The notes: a model not told the origin generated them from the letters alone. Positions 9,851 to 19,617 are shown, numbered from the stretch's first letter. The stretch is 64,000 nucleotides of DNA from G963676655 sp963676655 (GCA_963676655.2 CAXXKX010000002.1:558001-622000); one strand, 5' to 3'. A program made the numbers and translations.

Positions 9851-10918
9851 ATGAAACCATTTAAATTTTCCAGAAACAGAGTATGGCGCGCTTATAAAGG
9901 TGGAGCGTTGATTGATAGAATGCAGGGGATGGTATCTCCTGAAGATGGCCCTTTTCCTGAAGAGTGGGTAGCTTCTTGCGTAAAGGCAATCAATAAGTCG
10001 TGTCCCGGAGGAAACGGGGTCAGTGTTGCTGAAACCGAAGATGGTAATTATCCGTTCGATCAGCTTCTGGAGATGCAGCCCGAGGCATTACTGGGACCTG
10101 AACACTACGAAAAATACGGAGCGAACACCGGATTTCTCGCCAAAATTCTTGATTCGGCGATCCGTTTGCCGCTGCAGGCTCATCCGGATAATCAGACCGC
10201 CAGATCGGTCTACGGTTCCAGATTTGGCAAAACTGAAGCCTGGATCGTGCTTGGAACCCGTGAGATCGATGGCGAAAAGCCATACCTTATTGTCGGGTTC
10301 AATGAGAAACTGGATAAAGAACTGTTTATGCAGGAGGCGTTTGACGGGGAAATGTCCAGGAGTATGGATATGGTGTATAAGCACGACGTGAAAGCCGGCG
10401 ACGTACTGATCATCAAAGGCGGAACGGTCCATGCTATCGGCCCCGGAGTCTTGATCTATGAGATAATGGAACCAACCGATTTCGTTGCGCAGCCGGAAAG
10501 GTACTGCGGCGACCAGATGCTGACCGATAACGACCGCTTCGGAGACGCTGATCCGATCGAAGCCATGGACGTTTTTAACTATACCGCCAAAACCCGGCAG
10601 GACGCATGGAACGATACGGTTATATTACCGCAAACCCTGTATATGGACGACAATGTCAGGGTTACTGAACTGATAGACCGGAACTGCTACAAATATTTCG
10701 GAGCCAGCAAGATTGACCTGAACGGAGTCTGGTTTGCTCAACTTGGAGAGAAGACTTTTTATTCCGGAACCGTGATGAAAGGAAATTTGGAAATAATAAC
10801 CGAAGAGAGTAAACTGCGACTAGTCGAGGGGGAATCATTCTTTATGCCCTATGATGCTCCAGCGTCGGTATTCAAAGGTAATGCTGAAGTCATTCTGACA
10901 AAGCCTCCGGTAATATAA
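9851..10918 (+). CDS. Class I mannose-6-phosphate isomerase-like protein
   Basis: 355 residues with the cupin zinc site of type I phosphomannose isomerases: LPLQAHPD near residue 106 (Gln and His ligands), KTEAWIVLGT (Glu ligand) and GTVHAIGPGVLIYEIMEPTDF (His ligand and catalytic-loop region). The family interconverts mannose 6-phosphate and fructose 6-phosphate. This is the short Bacillus-type form; several relatives act on other sugar phosphates. The link to mannose is supported by the GH38 alpha-mannosidase at 21558, which carries the same promoter element. The RBS is weak. Confidence 0.8.
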   Translation: MKPFKFSRNRVWRAYKGGALIDRMQGMVSPEDGPFPEEWVASCVKAINKSCPGGNGVSVAETEDGNYPFDQLLEMQPEALLGPEHYEKYGANTGFLAKILDSAIRLPLQAHPDNQTARSVYGSRFGKTEAWIVLGTREIDGEKPYLIVGFNEKLDKELFMQEAFDGEMSRSMDMVYKHDVKAGDVLIIKGGTVHAIGPGVLIYEIMEPTDFVAQPERYCGDQMLTDNDRFGDADPIEAMDVFNYTAKTRQDAWNDTVILPQTLYMDDNVRVTELIDRNCYKYFGASKIDLNGVWFAQLGEKTFYSGTVMKGNLEIITEESKLRLVEGESFFMPYDAPASVFKGNAEVILTKPPVI

Positions 10919-11290
10919 GATTGAAAAAAGTCATGCTGAATGCAAATATTAACCACAAAAGAAAATGTCATCCGTATATGGATATTGCCGGGGACTCTTG
11001 ATATAGCTTAATTGCCGGCTGTAAGATACCGGCTGCATTATCTGACGAAGTATTCAGGGCATTTTGCAAAACCCGGTCAAGAATTACAGCAAATAAAGTT
11101 CTCAGGAGGAGGCACATTGTTTTTTTGATGCCGCCGAAAACGGGGCCGTTGTTTGCAGGCCGCTCTTAAAATAACTGAGAACTATGAGTAAAATACTTGT
11201 TTCTTGCGCTTTGTTGCAGCATGAATATAGAAGCAAAGTCTGATCAAGCCGGATTCTCAACGGCGTATAATTTGAACAAAAAGGATAACT
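10919..11290. other. Intergenic region, nothing recognised
   Basis: 372 bp between the isomerase and the GH13 gene. Apart from a good ribosome binding site (AAAAAGGATA) before 11291, I see no promoter of the shared type, RNA motif or terminator. Confidence 0.5.
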
Positions 11291-12880
11291 ATGAATAACC
11301 CTGGGTGGCTGAAAAACGCGGTGTTCTATGAAATTTACCCGCAATCTTTTTATGATTCCAATAATGACGGGATCGGGGACATTCCCGGAATTATCGCGAA
11401 ACTCGACTACATTGAATCACTCGGAGTCAACGCTATCTGGCTGAACCCGTGTTTCGAGTCACCGTTCCAGGATGCCGGATACGACGTTTCCGACTATTGT
11501 AAAGTTGCACCCCGTTACGGGACGAACGAGGACCTCGTTGAGCTGTTCCGGGAAGCCGGTAGACGAGGGATCAAAGTCATTCTGGACCTGGTTGCCGGCC
11601 ACACTTCGATTGAGCATCCATGGTTTAAAGAATCGAGTAAGTCCGCAAAAAACAAATACTCCAATTATTATATCTGGACCAATACCTGGGTACAAGGGGA
11701 TCAGAATTACCGTTTTATCAATGGCTACGCACCGCGTGAAAGCAATTTCATGATAAATTTCTTCTGGTGTCAGCCGGCGTTGAATTACGGATTTGCGCCT
11801 CCAGATCCCGACCCGGACAAGTCGTGGCAGTTGCCGCCGGATCATCCTGATTGTCTGGCGGTCAGGGAAGAAATGCGAAATGTCATGAAATACTGGCTTG
11901 ATCGCGGTGCCGCCGGGTTCAGAGTCGATATGGCCGCGTCATTGATTCGCGGGAAGGATGCGCAGCAGGGAATCAAGGAACTCTGGAACGATTACCGGGA
12001 CTGGATTGAAAAGAATTATCCGGATGCGATTCTTGCCGCAGAGTGGTCATATCCTTCCCAGGCTATTCCGGCCGGTTTCCATATTGATTTTATGATCCAC
12101 TGTAATCTGCCGGGATATACTTCTATGTTCAGGTCCGAACCCTATCGGGTCCCGAACTCCCCGTTTGCCGGCGGCGTCAGCTATTTTGACCGCTCCGGCA
12201 AGGGTGGATGTCAACTGTTTGCCGATGAATTGACTGAACAGCTCAAGGCTATTTATGGCCAGGGTTACGTGTCTCTACCCACTGGAAATCATGATATTGG
12301 CCGGATTCGTCAGGGACGCTCGATTGAAGAACTCAAATGTTTATATACTTGCCTTTTCACTATGCCGGGTGTTCCTTTTGTCTACTATGGCGACGAAATC
12401 GGGATGGATTACGTGACGGGACTGGAGTCAAAAGAGGGCGGTTACAACCGGACCGGAACTCGTACTCCGATGCAATGGGATGGTTCCGAAAACGCAGGAT
12501 TTTCAACCGCTGCCGCGGAGAAGCTGTATCTGCCGATCGACCCGGCCGAGGCGCGTCCGACAATAAAAGCGCAGGAAGAGGATAACGCGTCATTGCTGAA
12601 CTTTACCCGCAGTCTGATAAAGTTGCGGCGGGAGACTCCGGCTCTGGCTTCAGACGGAACATACAAGACGCTGCATGCCGGAAATGAGGGCGAACCATAT
12701 ATTTACCGGAGAAGTCTGGGGGACGCCATGTATGTAATTGCGGTCAATCCTTCCGGTCGGATCAGGGAAGTTAAAATAACTCTGAATATTGCGGAGACGG
12801 TTTTGAATTCAGGAATTTCCTGCAACCAGGACACGTTGGTATTAGCTCCGGCTGCTTACGCAATATTCAAGATTAACTAA
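11291..12880 (+). CDS. GH13 alpha-glucosidase / oligo-1,6-glucosidase-like
   Basis: 529 residues. The opening WLKNAVFYEIYPQSFYDSNNDGIGDIPGI is typical of the GH13 oligoglucosidase/trehalose-synthase branch. All catalytic positions are present: nucleophile Asp in GFRVDMA (about residue 212), acid/base Glu in AEWSYP (about 250) and the transition-state Asp in TGNHDIGRI (about 335). No signal peptide, so it probably hydrolyses short alpha-glucosides in the cytoplasm. The C-terminal 80 residues form the usual beta-sandwich. It ends convergently on the UroD-like operon, with a strong bidirectional terminator at 13213-13240. Confidence 0.92.
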   Translation: MNNPGWLKNAVFYEIYPQSFYDSNNDGIGDIPGIIAKLDYIESLGVNAIWLNPCFESPFQDAGYDVSDYCKVAPRYGTNEDLVELFREAGRRGIKVILDLVAGHTSIEHPWFKESSKSAKNKYSNYYIWTNTWVQGDQNYRFINGYAPRESNFMINFFWCQPALNYGFAPPDPDPDKSWQLPPDHPDCLAVREEMRNVMKYWLDRGAAGFRVDMAASLIRGKDAQQGIKELWNDYRDWIEKNYPDAILAAEWSYPSQAIPAGFHIDFMIHCNLPGYTSMFRSEPYRVPNSPFAGGVSYFDRSGKGGCQLFADELTEQLKAIYGQGYVSLPTGNHDIGRIRQGRSIEELKCLYTCLFTMPGVPFVYYGDEIGMDYVTGLESKEGGYNRTGTRTPMQWDGSENAGFSTAAAEKLYLPIDPAEARPTIKAQEEDNASLLNFTRSLIKLRRETPALASDGTYKTLHAGNEGEPYIYRRSLGDAMYVIAVNPSGRIREVKITLNIAETVLNSGISCNQDTLVLAPAAYAIFKIN

Positions 12881-13025
12881 TCTGAATTTCTTCCTGAAGT
12901 CTGACAAACAGTTTCTTCGCATGTTCATTACATGTTTTATGTTCTATCCTGTAAAATCTTGTCAATTTTGGGCAGGAAAAATGTAATAGTGCAATGCAAA
13001 TCTTTGTTGTGTAAACAGTAGGGCC

Positions 13026-13083
13026 GCTTTCGATGAAAGCGCCGGGATGCGAAAGCATCCCCCCACGGGCTAATTCTTTAGCC
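13026..13083. other. Cluster of three small hairpins in intergenic DNA
   Basis: Three hairpins in a row: GCTTTC-GAT-GAAAGC (13026-13040), GGATGC-GAAA-GCATCC with a GNRA tetraloop (13045-13060) and GGCTAA/TTAGCC (13068-13083). A fourth short stem GTTTC/GAAAC lies near 13124-13136. The run is G+C-rich compared with its surroundings. No known RNA class is recognised. Confidence 0.4.
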
Positions 13084-13212
13084 ACCAATTGACCTTAATT
13101 ACATATCCGTACGTTCCCCGCCGGTTTCATCGAAACAGGCGCTGCCTTCCCACGGCCATACTTGCGTTTAAGGCTGCCTGCAGCTTGGTTCAGGCTACGC
13201 TGGTTCAGGATA

Positions 13213-13240
13213 AAAAGCGTCCAAACATTTGGACGCTTTT
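13213..13240. terminator. Strong bidirectional terminator
   Basis: A perfect 13-bp stem (AAAAGCGTCCAAA paired with its complement) with a CA centre, bounded by A and T runs, between the convergent GH13 gene and the minus-strand operon ending at 13269. Confidence 0.85.
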
Positions 13241-13268
13241 GGGGGAAGGTAGAAAAGTTGCGAATATA

Positions 13269-14342
13269 TTATATGCCGTAGTGAGACTTCATCAGTTCAA
13301 CCATATAGGCATAATTCTCAAACGGCACGTTATGCGGAACCATGTGGTCGCAGGCAACCATAAAGCCGCCTTCGTCAATGACCGGAATCAAACGTTGAAA
13401 TTCCTTTTTGATCGACGCCTTGTCGGAAGCCAGAATCCGTTTGTCGAAACCTCCGCTCAGTTTAATGGTTCTGCCGTATTCGGATCTTAGTGCAACTACA
13501 TCCATGCCGGCAGCCACTTCAAGCGGGGTGAAGTGATTGATTCCGCATTCCAGCCAAAGCGGTATAAGCTCCCGGATATCTCCGTCACTGTCCATGACGT
13601 GGTCGTCAATGTTATGAGGTTGGGTCAGGTCCGTAACACGTTTATAATAAGGTGTCATGAACTCGCGGAACATATCCGGGGAAATCATACTGCCGTTTTT
13701 ATAGGCCATGTCCTCATGATAACCGATCATATCCGGAACAAAATGGGGCAGGGCGGTCTTCAGGCCGAACTCACATAACAAACATAGTAATTCATTTACC
13801 TGATGAACGAATTCCGGGGTGTCGAAATAGGCCATCATAAACTTTTCCGTGCCCATGTGTTCGTTCAGGAAACCGAAATACATGCCGCCGTTGATAAAAG
13901 TCATGCCGCCGTTTTTACGCAGATTTTGCGCTTTTTCCAGCCAGTCCGGGGCGACACGTCCCGGAGCATTGGGATCGAGTCTTTCAGCCAGCCAGCCCAG
14001 GTCTTCCGGTCCCTTGATCGGGTATTCCAGATGTTCCGACATTGAAGTTTCGTCAAGAAAGTTACGGCATTTTACGCCGTTATGGTCGATTTTGACAATA
14101 AACTCATCGGTTTTTTCAAGAATTTTTTCTTCGAAACCGGGGAGCAGCAGGGTTTCAATCTCCAGATGGGCGCAGGGCGGGGGGGATATTTCAAAATATT
14201 CATTGAGGTCCACATCACGGGGGAGCCCCTGCTTTTCCCAATGCAGACGGGTGATTTCAAACGGCGCTCCGGGCAGTCGCATCGGAGGATGGTCCACCGT
14301 TTCAAAATTCATAAACTTTTTATATCTGTCAACTTCGTTCAT
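13269..14342 (-). CDS. Uroporphyrinogen decarboxylase-superfamily protein
   Basis: 357 residues, UroD/MtaA-type barrel: FMNFETVDHPPMRLP at the start, EDMAYKNGSMISPDMFREFMTPYYKRV in the middle and DHVMDSDGDIRELIPLWLECGINHFTPLEVAAG in the C-terminal half. It is the last gene of the minus-strand operon, 26 bp after the preceding UroD-like gene. The DSDGD segment corresponds to HSDGD in the relative at 8532. Probably not haem synthesis, given three such genes in a row with a GH4 glycosidase. A methyl-transfer role is an inference from the MtaA branch. Confidence 0.8.
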   Translation of the reverse strand: MNEVDRYKKFMNFETVDHPPMRLPGAPFEITRLHWEKQGLPRDVDLNEYFEISPPPCAHLEIETLLLPGFEEKILEKTDEFIVKIDHNGVKCRNFLDETSMSEHLEYPIKGPEDLGWLAERLDPNAPGRVAPDWLEKAQNLRKNGGMTFINGGMYFGFLNEHMGTEKFMMAYFDTPEFVHQVNELLCLLCEFGLKTALPHFVPDMIGYHEDMAYKNGSMISPDMFREFMTPYYKRVTDLTQPHNIDDHVMDSDGDIRELIPLWLECGINHFTPLEVAAGMDVVALRSEYGRTIKLSGGFDKRILASDKASIKKEFQRLIPVIDEGGFMVACDHMVPHNVPFENYAYMVELMKSHYGI

Positions 14343-14368
14343 TAGATATCCTCAGTGTAATTTAGCGT

Positions 14369-15505
14369 TCATAATTCTCTGCTTGCGGCAAACAAGTCAT
14401 TCATTTTCTTGTGGAAATCCAGCATTTTCGGTTCGTCGCCTTTTTTCCAGGCCAAGCCGGTGAAGCCGCCGAACATTACTCGCGGATTATTTGCGGTAAT
14501 CGCAAATAGTTTTTTTACGGTTTCCTCTTCGGCATTTTCCGCCAACTCTTCCCCAACAGACAGCATGATCGGCCTGTCGCCAATCTTTTGGAGCGCATCT
14601 TCAACCGAGATCGATCCAGCGGACATCTTGCTGACCATATGCCCGGCTTCGGTATAGACTATTCCGTCAAGATTTTCAAGTGTTTCATCGAACACATGGG
14701 GTCCGCTGCACGGATGTATCGCCACTTCCCCGCCATAGTATTCAACCAGTTTCCGGTCATACGGCAGAATGTAGTCGAGATAGAACTGGGTATCTACCAT
14801 GTTGACACTGCATTCGGCAATTCGTTTATACTCTTTAGGGTGAGTATAGAGTCGCTCCGGCCCGATCCATCGGGATAAGGTACAGTGGGCCTGGATCATA
14901 AACTCTGTGACGATTTCCATAAAACTATGCCATTTGTCCGGTTCGAGTAACGGAGCCATGAAGGCGCCGTCGCCGAGCACCATGTGGGCGATATTGAACG
15001 GTCCCTGCATATCCGGCAGCGGAATCTTAACCCATTCCGGAGTGTATGCTTTGGTCGCTTCAATATCTTGCCGCATTTCCGGCATAATTCCGCTGGTTTC
15101 CGGGTTTGGCAAACCTTCCGCCAGAACATCGTCGATTGGCCGTGAGCCGTCGGGAGTGAAGCTCAGTTCAGGATTTAGAAATATCCCGAATGAAGCTGCC
15201 AGAGTACCGGGGCCTTTTCCAATTCCACGGAATGGCGCGATCGGATTGAGCATTTCAACCGCCTTGCCGGAACCTTCAAGGTGTTTTAAGAGCCTTTCTT
15301 CCGGGGTCATCGGCGGCGGGGGCGGGGCATGTTTGCCTTCGCCATGCGAAATATCCGGAAAACGCCCAATCCTGAATGCCGCAAACGGCAATGGTTTACC
15401 AGTCAATGCCGCTTCGTCACGGATATCGGCCCGGCATTCCGGGTGACTTTCCAGAATATCTTTAAATGCCTCTGTCTTCTCGGTAATTTGTGCCGTGATA
15501 TTCAT
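14369..15505 (-). CDS. Uroporphyrinogen decarboxylase-superfamily protein
   Basis: 378 residues. UroD-type features include FGIFLNPELSF, GDGAFMAPLLEPDKWHSFMEIV, VDTQFYLDYILPYDRKLVEYYGGEVAIHPCSGPHVF and FGGFTGLAWKKGD. The HPCSGPH segment has a His/Cys pair at the place where corrinoid:CoM methyltransferases of the MtaA type bind zinc, so this copy is the best candidate of the five for a zinc methyltransferase. It lies between two further UroD-like genes with gaps of 14 and 26 bp. Confidence 0.72.
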   Translation of the reverse strand: MNITAQITEKTEAFKDILESHPECRADIRDEAALTGKPLPFAAFRIGRFPDISHGEGKHAPPPPPMTPEERLLKHLEGSGKAVEMLNPIAPFRGIGKGPGTLAASFGIFLNPELSFTPDGSRPIDDVLAEGLPNPETSGIMPEMRQDIEATKAYTPEWVKIPLPDMQGPFNIAHMVLGDGAFMAPLLEPDKWHSFMEIVTEFMIQAHCTLSRWIGPERLYTHPKEYKRIAECSVNMVDTQFYLDYILPYDRKLVEYYGGEVAIHPCSGPHVFDETLENLDGIVYTEAGHMVSKMSAGSISVEDALQKIGDRPIMLSVGEELAENAEEETVKKLFAITANNPRVMFGGFTGLAWKKGDEPKMLDFHKKMNDLFAASREL

Positions 15506-15519
15506 GATAATATCCTTTG

Positions 15520-16794
15520 TTATCCTCTATTGCAACGGGTTATTTCTTCACGGGCGAGTTCAACCCATCTGGCGATGCGTTCCGGTTGGTTATTCACCGT
15601 ATGGACATCTTTCATGATAATTTCAACCCGGTTGTTTCTGGCTGTTTCGAGAGTTGTCCGCAAATCTTTACGGATCAATTCCTCGTTCCAGGATGCTGTG
15701 CTTATCAGGGTTGGATTGGGTTTACGGGAGTACCCGTATTGTCTGCCCAGAACTTCGCTCATGAACTCCTCGTTGCACCATGGCGAGACGGAAACGCGGG
15801 ACAGGTTAGACATGTTTTTGAGCACATCCCAGCGGTTGTGGACCGGTTCGCAGCAGCCGTAATAGACTTTGCCGAATTCTTTGGCGATTTCCTCCTGGTA
15901 CGGGAAAACGAATTCGGCAAAATGATCCGGGCCGATCAGCACGGTTTCCTGTGACTCAAGCAGGCCCCAGGTGTCTTTTAGTCTGACCTTGTCTCCGGGT
16001 TTCCAGTCTTTTTGCGGTAGATCGCGGGTATAGCCGATAGAACCGGACCCGGTATACTGGTTAAGATTGTTTAAAGAAAGCAGGTTTTCTTTTTCCAGCC
16101 ATTTCATGTAGGCTATGTTATTGTCCCGCAAGAATGCCATCAGGCGGTGCAGGCCTTCCGGGTCATCGTACATGAAAAGCATCAGGTTTTCCAGCCCGAT
16201 GAGTTTTATGGCGTCTCCGGTCATTCCCTGTGACCACCAGAAAGGCTGCGATATTTCGACATCCATGATGCCGTCAAAGATTGATTTAAGATATTCGAGC
16301 CGGGCGAATGAACTTTCACGGTCAATGGTAAAAGTCCGGTTTTTGAGCATATCGAAATCTTTCTGGATATCTTTGATTGGGTGATCCCAGGTTACAGCTC
16401 CTTTGGTTACCTCATCATCCGCGGAATGGATGACAACTTCAACTCCAAAATCGCTGATAGTATGATCCCATTTTGTATAAATAACCGGTTCGACAACATG
16501 ATCGTCTTTCAAGTTCTCGAAGCGGAATATTTCCGGCAAAATGACTTTTTCCAGCTCCTGGGCCAGCGGGTGTTCACATTTGTATGCTTCCGGCGGTAAT
16601 GGCTGTTTCGGGTCAACGATACCTAGGAATTCTATCAGGACCATGACCCGATCGTTTTCTCCCGAATCGTAGTTATACCAGGCCTGTTTCCGTTCCAGGT
16701 TAACCGGATCATGAGCTATTTCCAGTTTTCTTTTTGCCAGCTCGCGGAGTCTGGCGATATCCTTGTCCGGAATATTGAATGTCTGATTATTCAT
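15520..16794 (-). CDS. UroD/MtaA-like protein, long divergent form
   Basis: 424 residues, longer than usual because of an N-terminal helical region rich in Lys and Arg (about residues 1-50). The remainder (PHFAEFVFPYQEEIAKEFGKVYYGCCEPVHNRWDVL region) has the layout of the UroD superfamily. A double Cys followed by a nearby His (GCCEPVH) could bind metal. It starts 3 bp after the stop of the GH4 gene and ends 14 bp before the next UroD-like gene, so co-transcription is near certain. Family membership is less obvious than for its neighbours. Confidence 0.62.
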   Translation of the reverse strand: MNNQTFNIPDKDIARLRELAKRKLEIAHDPVNLERKQAWYNYDSGENDRVMVLIEFLGIVDPKQPLPPEAYKCEHPLAQELEKVILPEIFRFENLKDDHVVEPVIYTKWDHTISDFGVEVVIHSADDEVTKGAVTWDHPIKDIQKDFDMLKNRTFTIDRESSFARLEYLKSIFDGIMDVEISQPFWWSQGMTGDAIKLIGLENLMLFMYDDPEGLHRLMAFLRDNNIAYMKWLEKENLLSLNNLNQYTGSGSIGYTRDLPQKDWKPGDKVRLKDTWGLLESQETVLIGPDHFAEFVFPYQEEIAKEFGKVYYGCCEPVHNRWDVLKNMSNLSRVSVSPWCNEEFMSEVLGRQYGYSRKPNPTLISTASWNEELIRKDLRTTLETARNNRVEIIMKDVHTVNNQPERIARWVELAREEITRCNRG

Positions 16795-16797
16795 TGT

Positions 16798-18198
16798 TCA
16801 ACCCTGCCAGTTTATATAATTTGCCCCGTCTTTCATTGCGGGCGAAATATCTGAGAATATTTCGAACATTTCTTTGAAGTAGGCGGAACGGTCGCCGGTA
16901 AACCGGTGGACCGGATAGGCGTCCAGCGCTGCCGCGAACAGTTTGCCGTCCTGCTGGGCAATTGCGTCAGCAAGCAGTGTCTGATGTTCCGCGAGTGAAG
17001 ATATCAATCCATGGAACGGTGCGGGAATATACAGGTTTTCAGCCGGGGTTAAAGTCTTGCCGTCGATTGTCATGGTATATTCCAACGCGGTCTTGTCGGT
17101 AAATCCGGCAACCGCGCCGTTGTTCGGGTGACTTGCCGCGATGCGCATTGGTTCGACCCCGGCCATTGCCCGGATGATCGGTACTGAGATTTCACCATGG
17201 TCAATTCCGAAATGACGATTCTGATGAACCGGAGTATTCCAATCCGGGTCCTCCGGAGATGCCGCGGTACTAATGAAATCGGAAAATCTTTTTTCGATCT
17301 CAGCCATATTTTCAGCTGCGATGGTATCGAGGTTGATTGCCTTCATCCGGTCTTGAAGCCAGCCTTTTTGTCTCTCAAGGTATGAGTCGGTGAAAATATG
17401 GGCCATGCCGTCGCCTTCGGTTGAAAAAACGGTGGTTCCATAGCGACGATAGGTTTGAACCATTTCCCGCAGCGCCTGCTGGATGGCTTTCTCAAATGTG
17501 GCGTTGAAGTTCGGGATTGCCGGTGCTTCCCAGTCTGGAGTGATGTATTCCCGCATTATCTCGTCATAATCGCGCCCTTTATGTTCTCCGCGCAGGATAA
17601 ACGCCAGGTGGTTCACTCCGGCTGATTCGACATTCCAGGCCGGGTCAAACTCATCCCGTCCGCAAATGCGTGAAAGGTCCCAGCGATGATTGGCGAAACC
17701 GGCGCAAATACCGAGAGCCTTAATCTTTGTATAGTTTGTCACTGCCGCCGCGAAAGAGGCGATCGGGTTGGCGAAGATCAGCATCATGGCGTCCGGACAG
17801 TATTTTTCCATTTTCCGGGCAAAGCTCATGACCATGCCGCCGCCTCGGGCTCCCAGGAACGCTCCGTTTATTGACAAATTGTCGGAGTGGAAAATATTGT
17901 GTTTGACCGATGCCTGCATGGCCAGGGTGTCGGACGGCTCACGCATAATCGCGGTTGTCAGATAAAACAAATCCGCGCCTTCCAATGCGCTGTCCAAGTC
18001 ATCGGTCCAGACAACCTGGCAGTTGACGTTTTTATATTCCGGACAGCGTTGGATCAGCCTTCCGACCGCTTCCGCCCGTTCCAGTTTCAGGTCCACCAGG
18101 CTGATTTTTCCGCCATCGAAGACCGCGGGATCTTCAAATAAAGCCCTGACGATAGGAAGAATCCTTAAAGAACCTCCGCCGAGAAATACTACGTTCAT
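16798..18198 (-). CDS. GH4 family NAD-dependent glycosidase
   Basis: 466 residues. The N-terminus (MNVVFLGGGSLRILPIV) is a Rossmann NAD site, followed by DDLDSALEGADLFYLTTA and LIFANPIASFAAAV, both typical of GH4. Putative Mn2+ ligands are the Cys in LGICAGFANH and the His in AGVNHLAF. GH4 enzymes cleave alpha- or beta-glycosides through oxidation at C3 and elimination; members act on 6-phosphoglucosides, galacturonides or plain glucosides. First intact gene of the operon, with AGAGGT before the ATG. Co-transcription with three UroD-like genes is unusual. Confidence 0.88.
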   Translation of the reverse strand: MNVVFLGGGSLRILPIVRALFEDPAVFDGGKISLVDLKLERAEAVGRLIQRCPEYKNVNCQVVWTDDLDSALEGADLFYLTTAIMREPSDTLAMQASVKHNIFHSDNLSINGAFLGARGGGMVMSFARKMEKYCPDAMMLIFANPIASFAAAVTNYTKIKALGICAGFANHRWDLSRICGRDEFDPAWNVESAGVNHLAFILRGEHKGRDYDEIMREYITPDWEAPAIPNFNATFEKAIQQALREMVQTYRRYGTTVFSTEGDGMAHIFTDSYLERQKGWLQDRMKAINLDTIAAENMAEIEKRFSDFISTAASPEDPDWNTPVHQNRHFGIDHGEISVPIIRAMAGVEPMRIAASHPNNGAVAGFTDKTALEYTMTIDGKTLTPAENLYIPAPFHGLISSLAEHQTLLADAIAQQDGKLFAAALDAYPVHRFTGDRSAYFKEMFEIFSDISPAMKDGANYINWQG

Positions 18199-18216
18199 TG
18201 TTTACCTCTTTTTTGT

Positions 18217-18378
18217 TTATTTTTCTGGATGATTTATTTTAAGATCAAATGCGCCAAAACGCCGTAACGCATCAAACGCGGTCGATAATTTTGTCAGGTT
18301 TTTCAGGTCGTCTTTTTCAATATTGATTTGTGACGTTTTCTTAATATCTTTGAGTTCCGGAGTGTATGGACCGGTCTT
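18217..18378 (-). pseudogene. C-terminal remnant of a gene upstream of the GH4 operon
   Basis: On the minus strand an open frame of 53 codons, bounded upstream by an in-frame TAA (18379-18381), reads TGPYTPELKDIKKTSQI... and ends with LKINHPEK and a stop at 18217. Its stop is 18 bp before the GH4 ATG, normal operon spacing, and codon use looks coding, but there is no start codon. It looks like the tail of a deleted gene. The parent family is not recognised. Confidence 0.45.
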
Positions 18379-18517
18379 TTACTTTTAATTGAAAACTTAG
18401 TCGGCGGTTAGCTTTTTATTTCCACTAACTCTGGTGAAAGACGGAAAACTGCAAAAATTGGCATAACCGTAGTGATCGATGCAATCAGCTTGTCCGCTTA
18501 TCAATAAATTTAACGAC

Positions 18518-19579
18518 TTATTCCGGTTGCGGGTACATGGCCTTAAGCTGTTTTTCGTTTAATGATTCCAATGGGACGACTTTGATCCAGGCTATTGACC
18601 ACGGGACTTTACCGGTGGAAATGACCCTTAGTACATTGAAGCCGGGACTATGGACGATGAAGTCGCGTTCCAGCGTAACGTATTTGCCGGCGGGTTTTAC
18701 ATTATCGGTATCGAAATGCATCACGATACGACCGGCATCGTTTTGGGATAGGACGTCAGTCGAACCGAGATTTTCAGATTTATCGCATTTACCTCGTTTA
18801 ACCTTGACCTGAAGCCGGTAGAGTCCAGGAAGCCAATTCGTTTCATACTGGCCATGAGATGTTAATTGTTTTTTTCCTGTAGCGGGCATTTCCATGGTGC
18901 TGCCTGTTTTCGTTTCCTTGTCTGCGGCCAGTTTGCCTCCGGCAAGCAGATTGAAAGGTTTTTTGAATGGAAAGTTTGTTCTGACCGGATAAGTTTTTTC
19001 ATCGAGCTTTTTGGGAGCGGACGGAGGAGTGTATCTGCGAACCTGAATATTTGAAAAAGTTACTTCTGGAGCCTGCGTCTTACCGTCTTTGAGCGGAGAT
19101 CCGTTGCCCAGGACTATTCGCAGATTCATAAACGCAGCATCCGGCGGGCAGCATAGCACTGAGTCCACAATATCCCAGTCCATATCAAAATACTCAAACC
19201 GCCACAAAGCCTCAAGGCTCTTGATCGGTTGCTTTTTGGCATTATACCAGGTAACTGATGGATATGAACTGACTCCGGAATAACCTTTTTTTCCGAAACC
19301 TTTTGATTTGTATGAAAGTGAAATGAAGTAGTAGCCGGGGGCGACCGGAATGAACGGGGAAACAACAATTCCGCTCTTTCCCGAAGCCAGGTCTTTGACG
19401 CAGATCCCGTCCTGTTCATTAAAGGCCTTCGGGATAATCTGTAGAGTTCCGTTGCCGTATTTGCGCCAGGACTTGGCGTTTATTCCTTCAATCAGGTTTT
19501 TGCCGAGAAATTCAATTTCTTCGGCCATTATCAGGCTGTTTACACAAAACAAAAGCACAATTGTCAGAATTCTTTTCAT
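18518..19579 (-). CDS. Exported protein, paralogue of the N-terminal half of the 30731 product
   Basis: 353 residues with a signal peptide (MKRILTIVLLFCVNSLIMAEE). It aligns along its whole length with residues 1-370 of the 594-residue protein at 30731: shared blocks include KGYSGV.. YP.. WY, LWRF.Y.D.DW and RRYTPP, then LTSHGQYE.. W.. GLYRLQ and ERDFIV.. PG.N. The pattern of aromatic residues and beta strands suggests two carbohydrate-binding-like beta-sandwiches. No catalytic motif is seen. It has its own promoter of the shared type (19618-19658). Function unknown; a periplasmic or surface glycan-binding role is an inference. Confidence 0.75.
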   Translation of the reverse strand: MKRILTIVLLFCVNSLIMAEEIEFLGKNLIEGINAKSWRKYGNGTLQIIPKAFNEQDGICVKDLASGKSGIVVSPFIPVAPGYYFISLSYKSKGFGKKGYSGVSSYPSVTWYNAKKQPIKSLEALWRFEYFDMDWDIVDSVLCCPPDAAFMNLRIVLGNGSPLKDGKTQAPEVTFSNIQVRRYTPPSAPKKLDEKTYPVRTNFPFKKPFNLLAGGKLAADKETKTGSTMEMPATGKKQLTSHGQYETNWLPGLYRLQVKVKRGKCDKSENLGSTDVLSQNDAGRIVMHFDTDNVKPAGKYVTLERDFIVHSPGFNVLRVISTGKVPWSIAWIKVVPLESLNEKQLKAMYPQPE

Positions 19580-19617
19580 TTTTCCATTTCCCTGTATTTA
19601 TTATCAAATTTTCTTAT

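Noticed and set aside
8453..18517. Cobalamin riboswitch upstream of the UroD-like genes
   Set aside because: Looked for because MtaA-type enzymes use corrinoids; no B12-box-like sequence or long structured leader is visible before 8532 or 18198.
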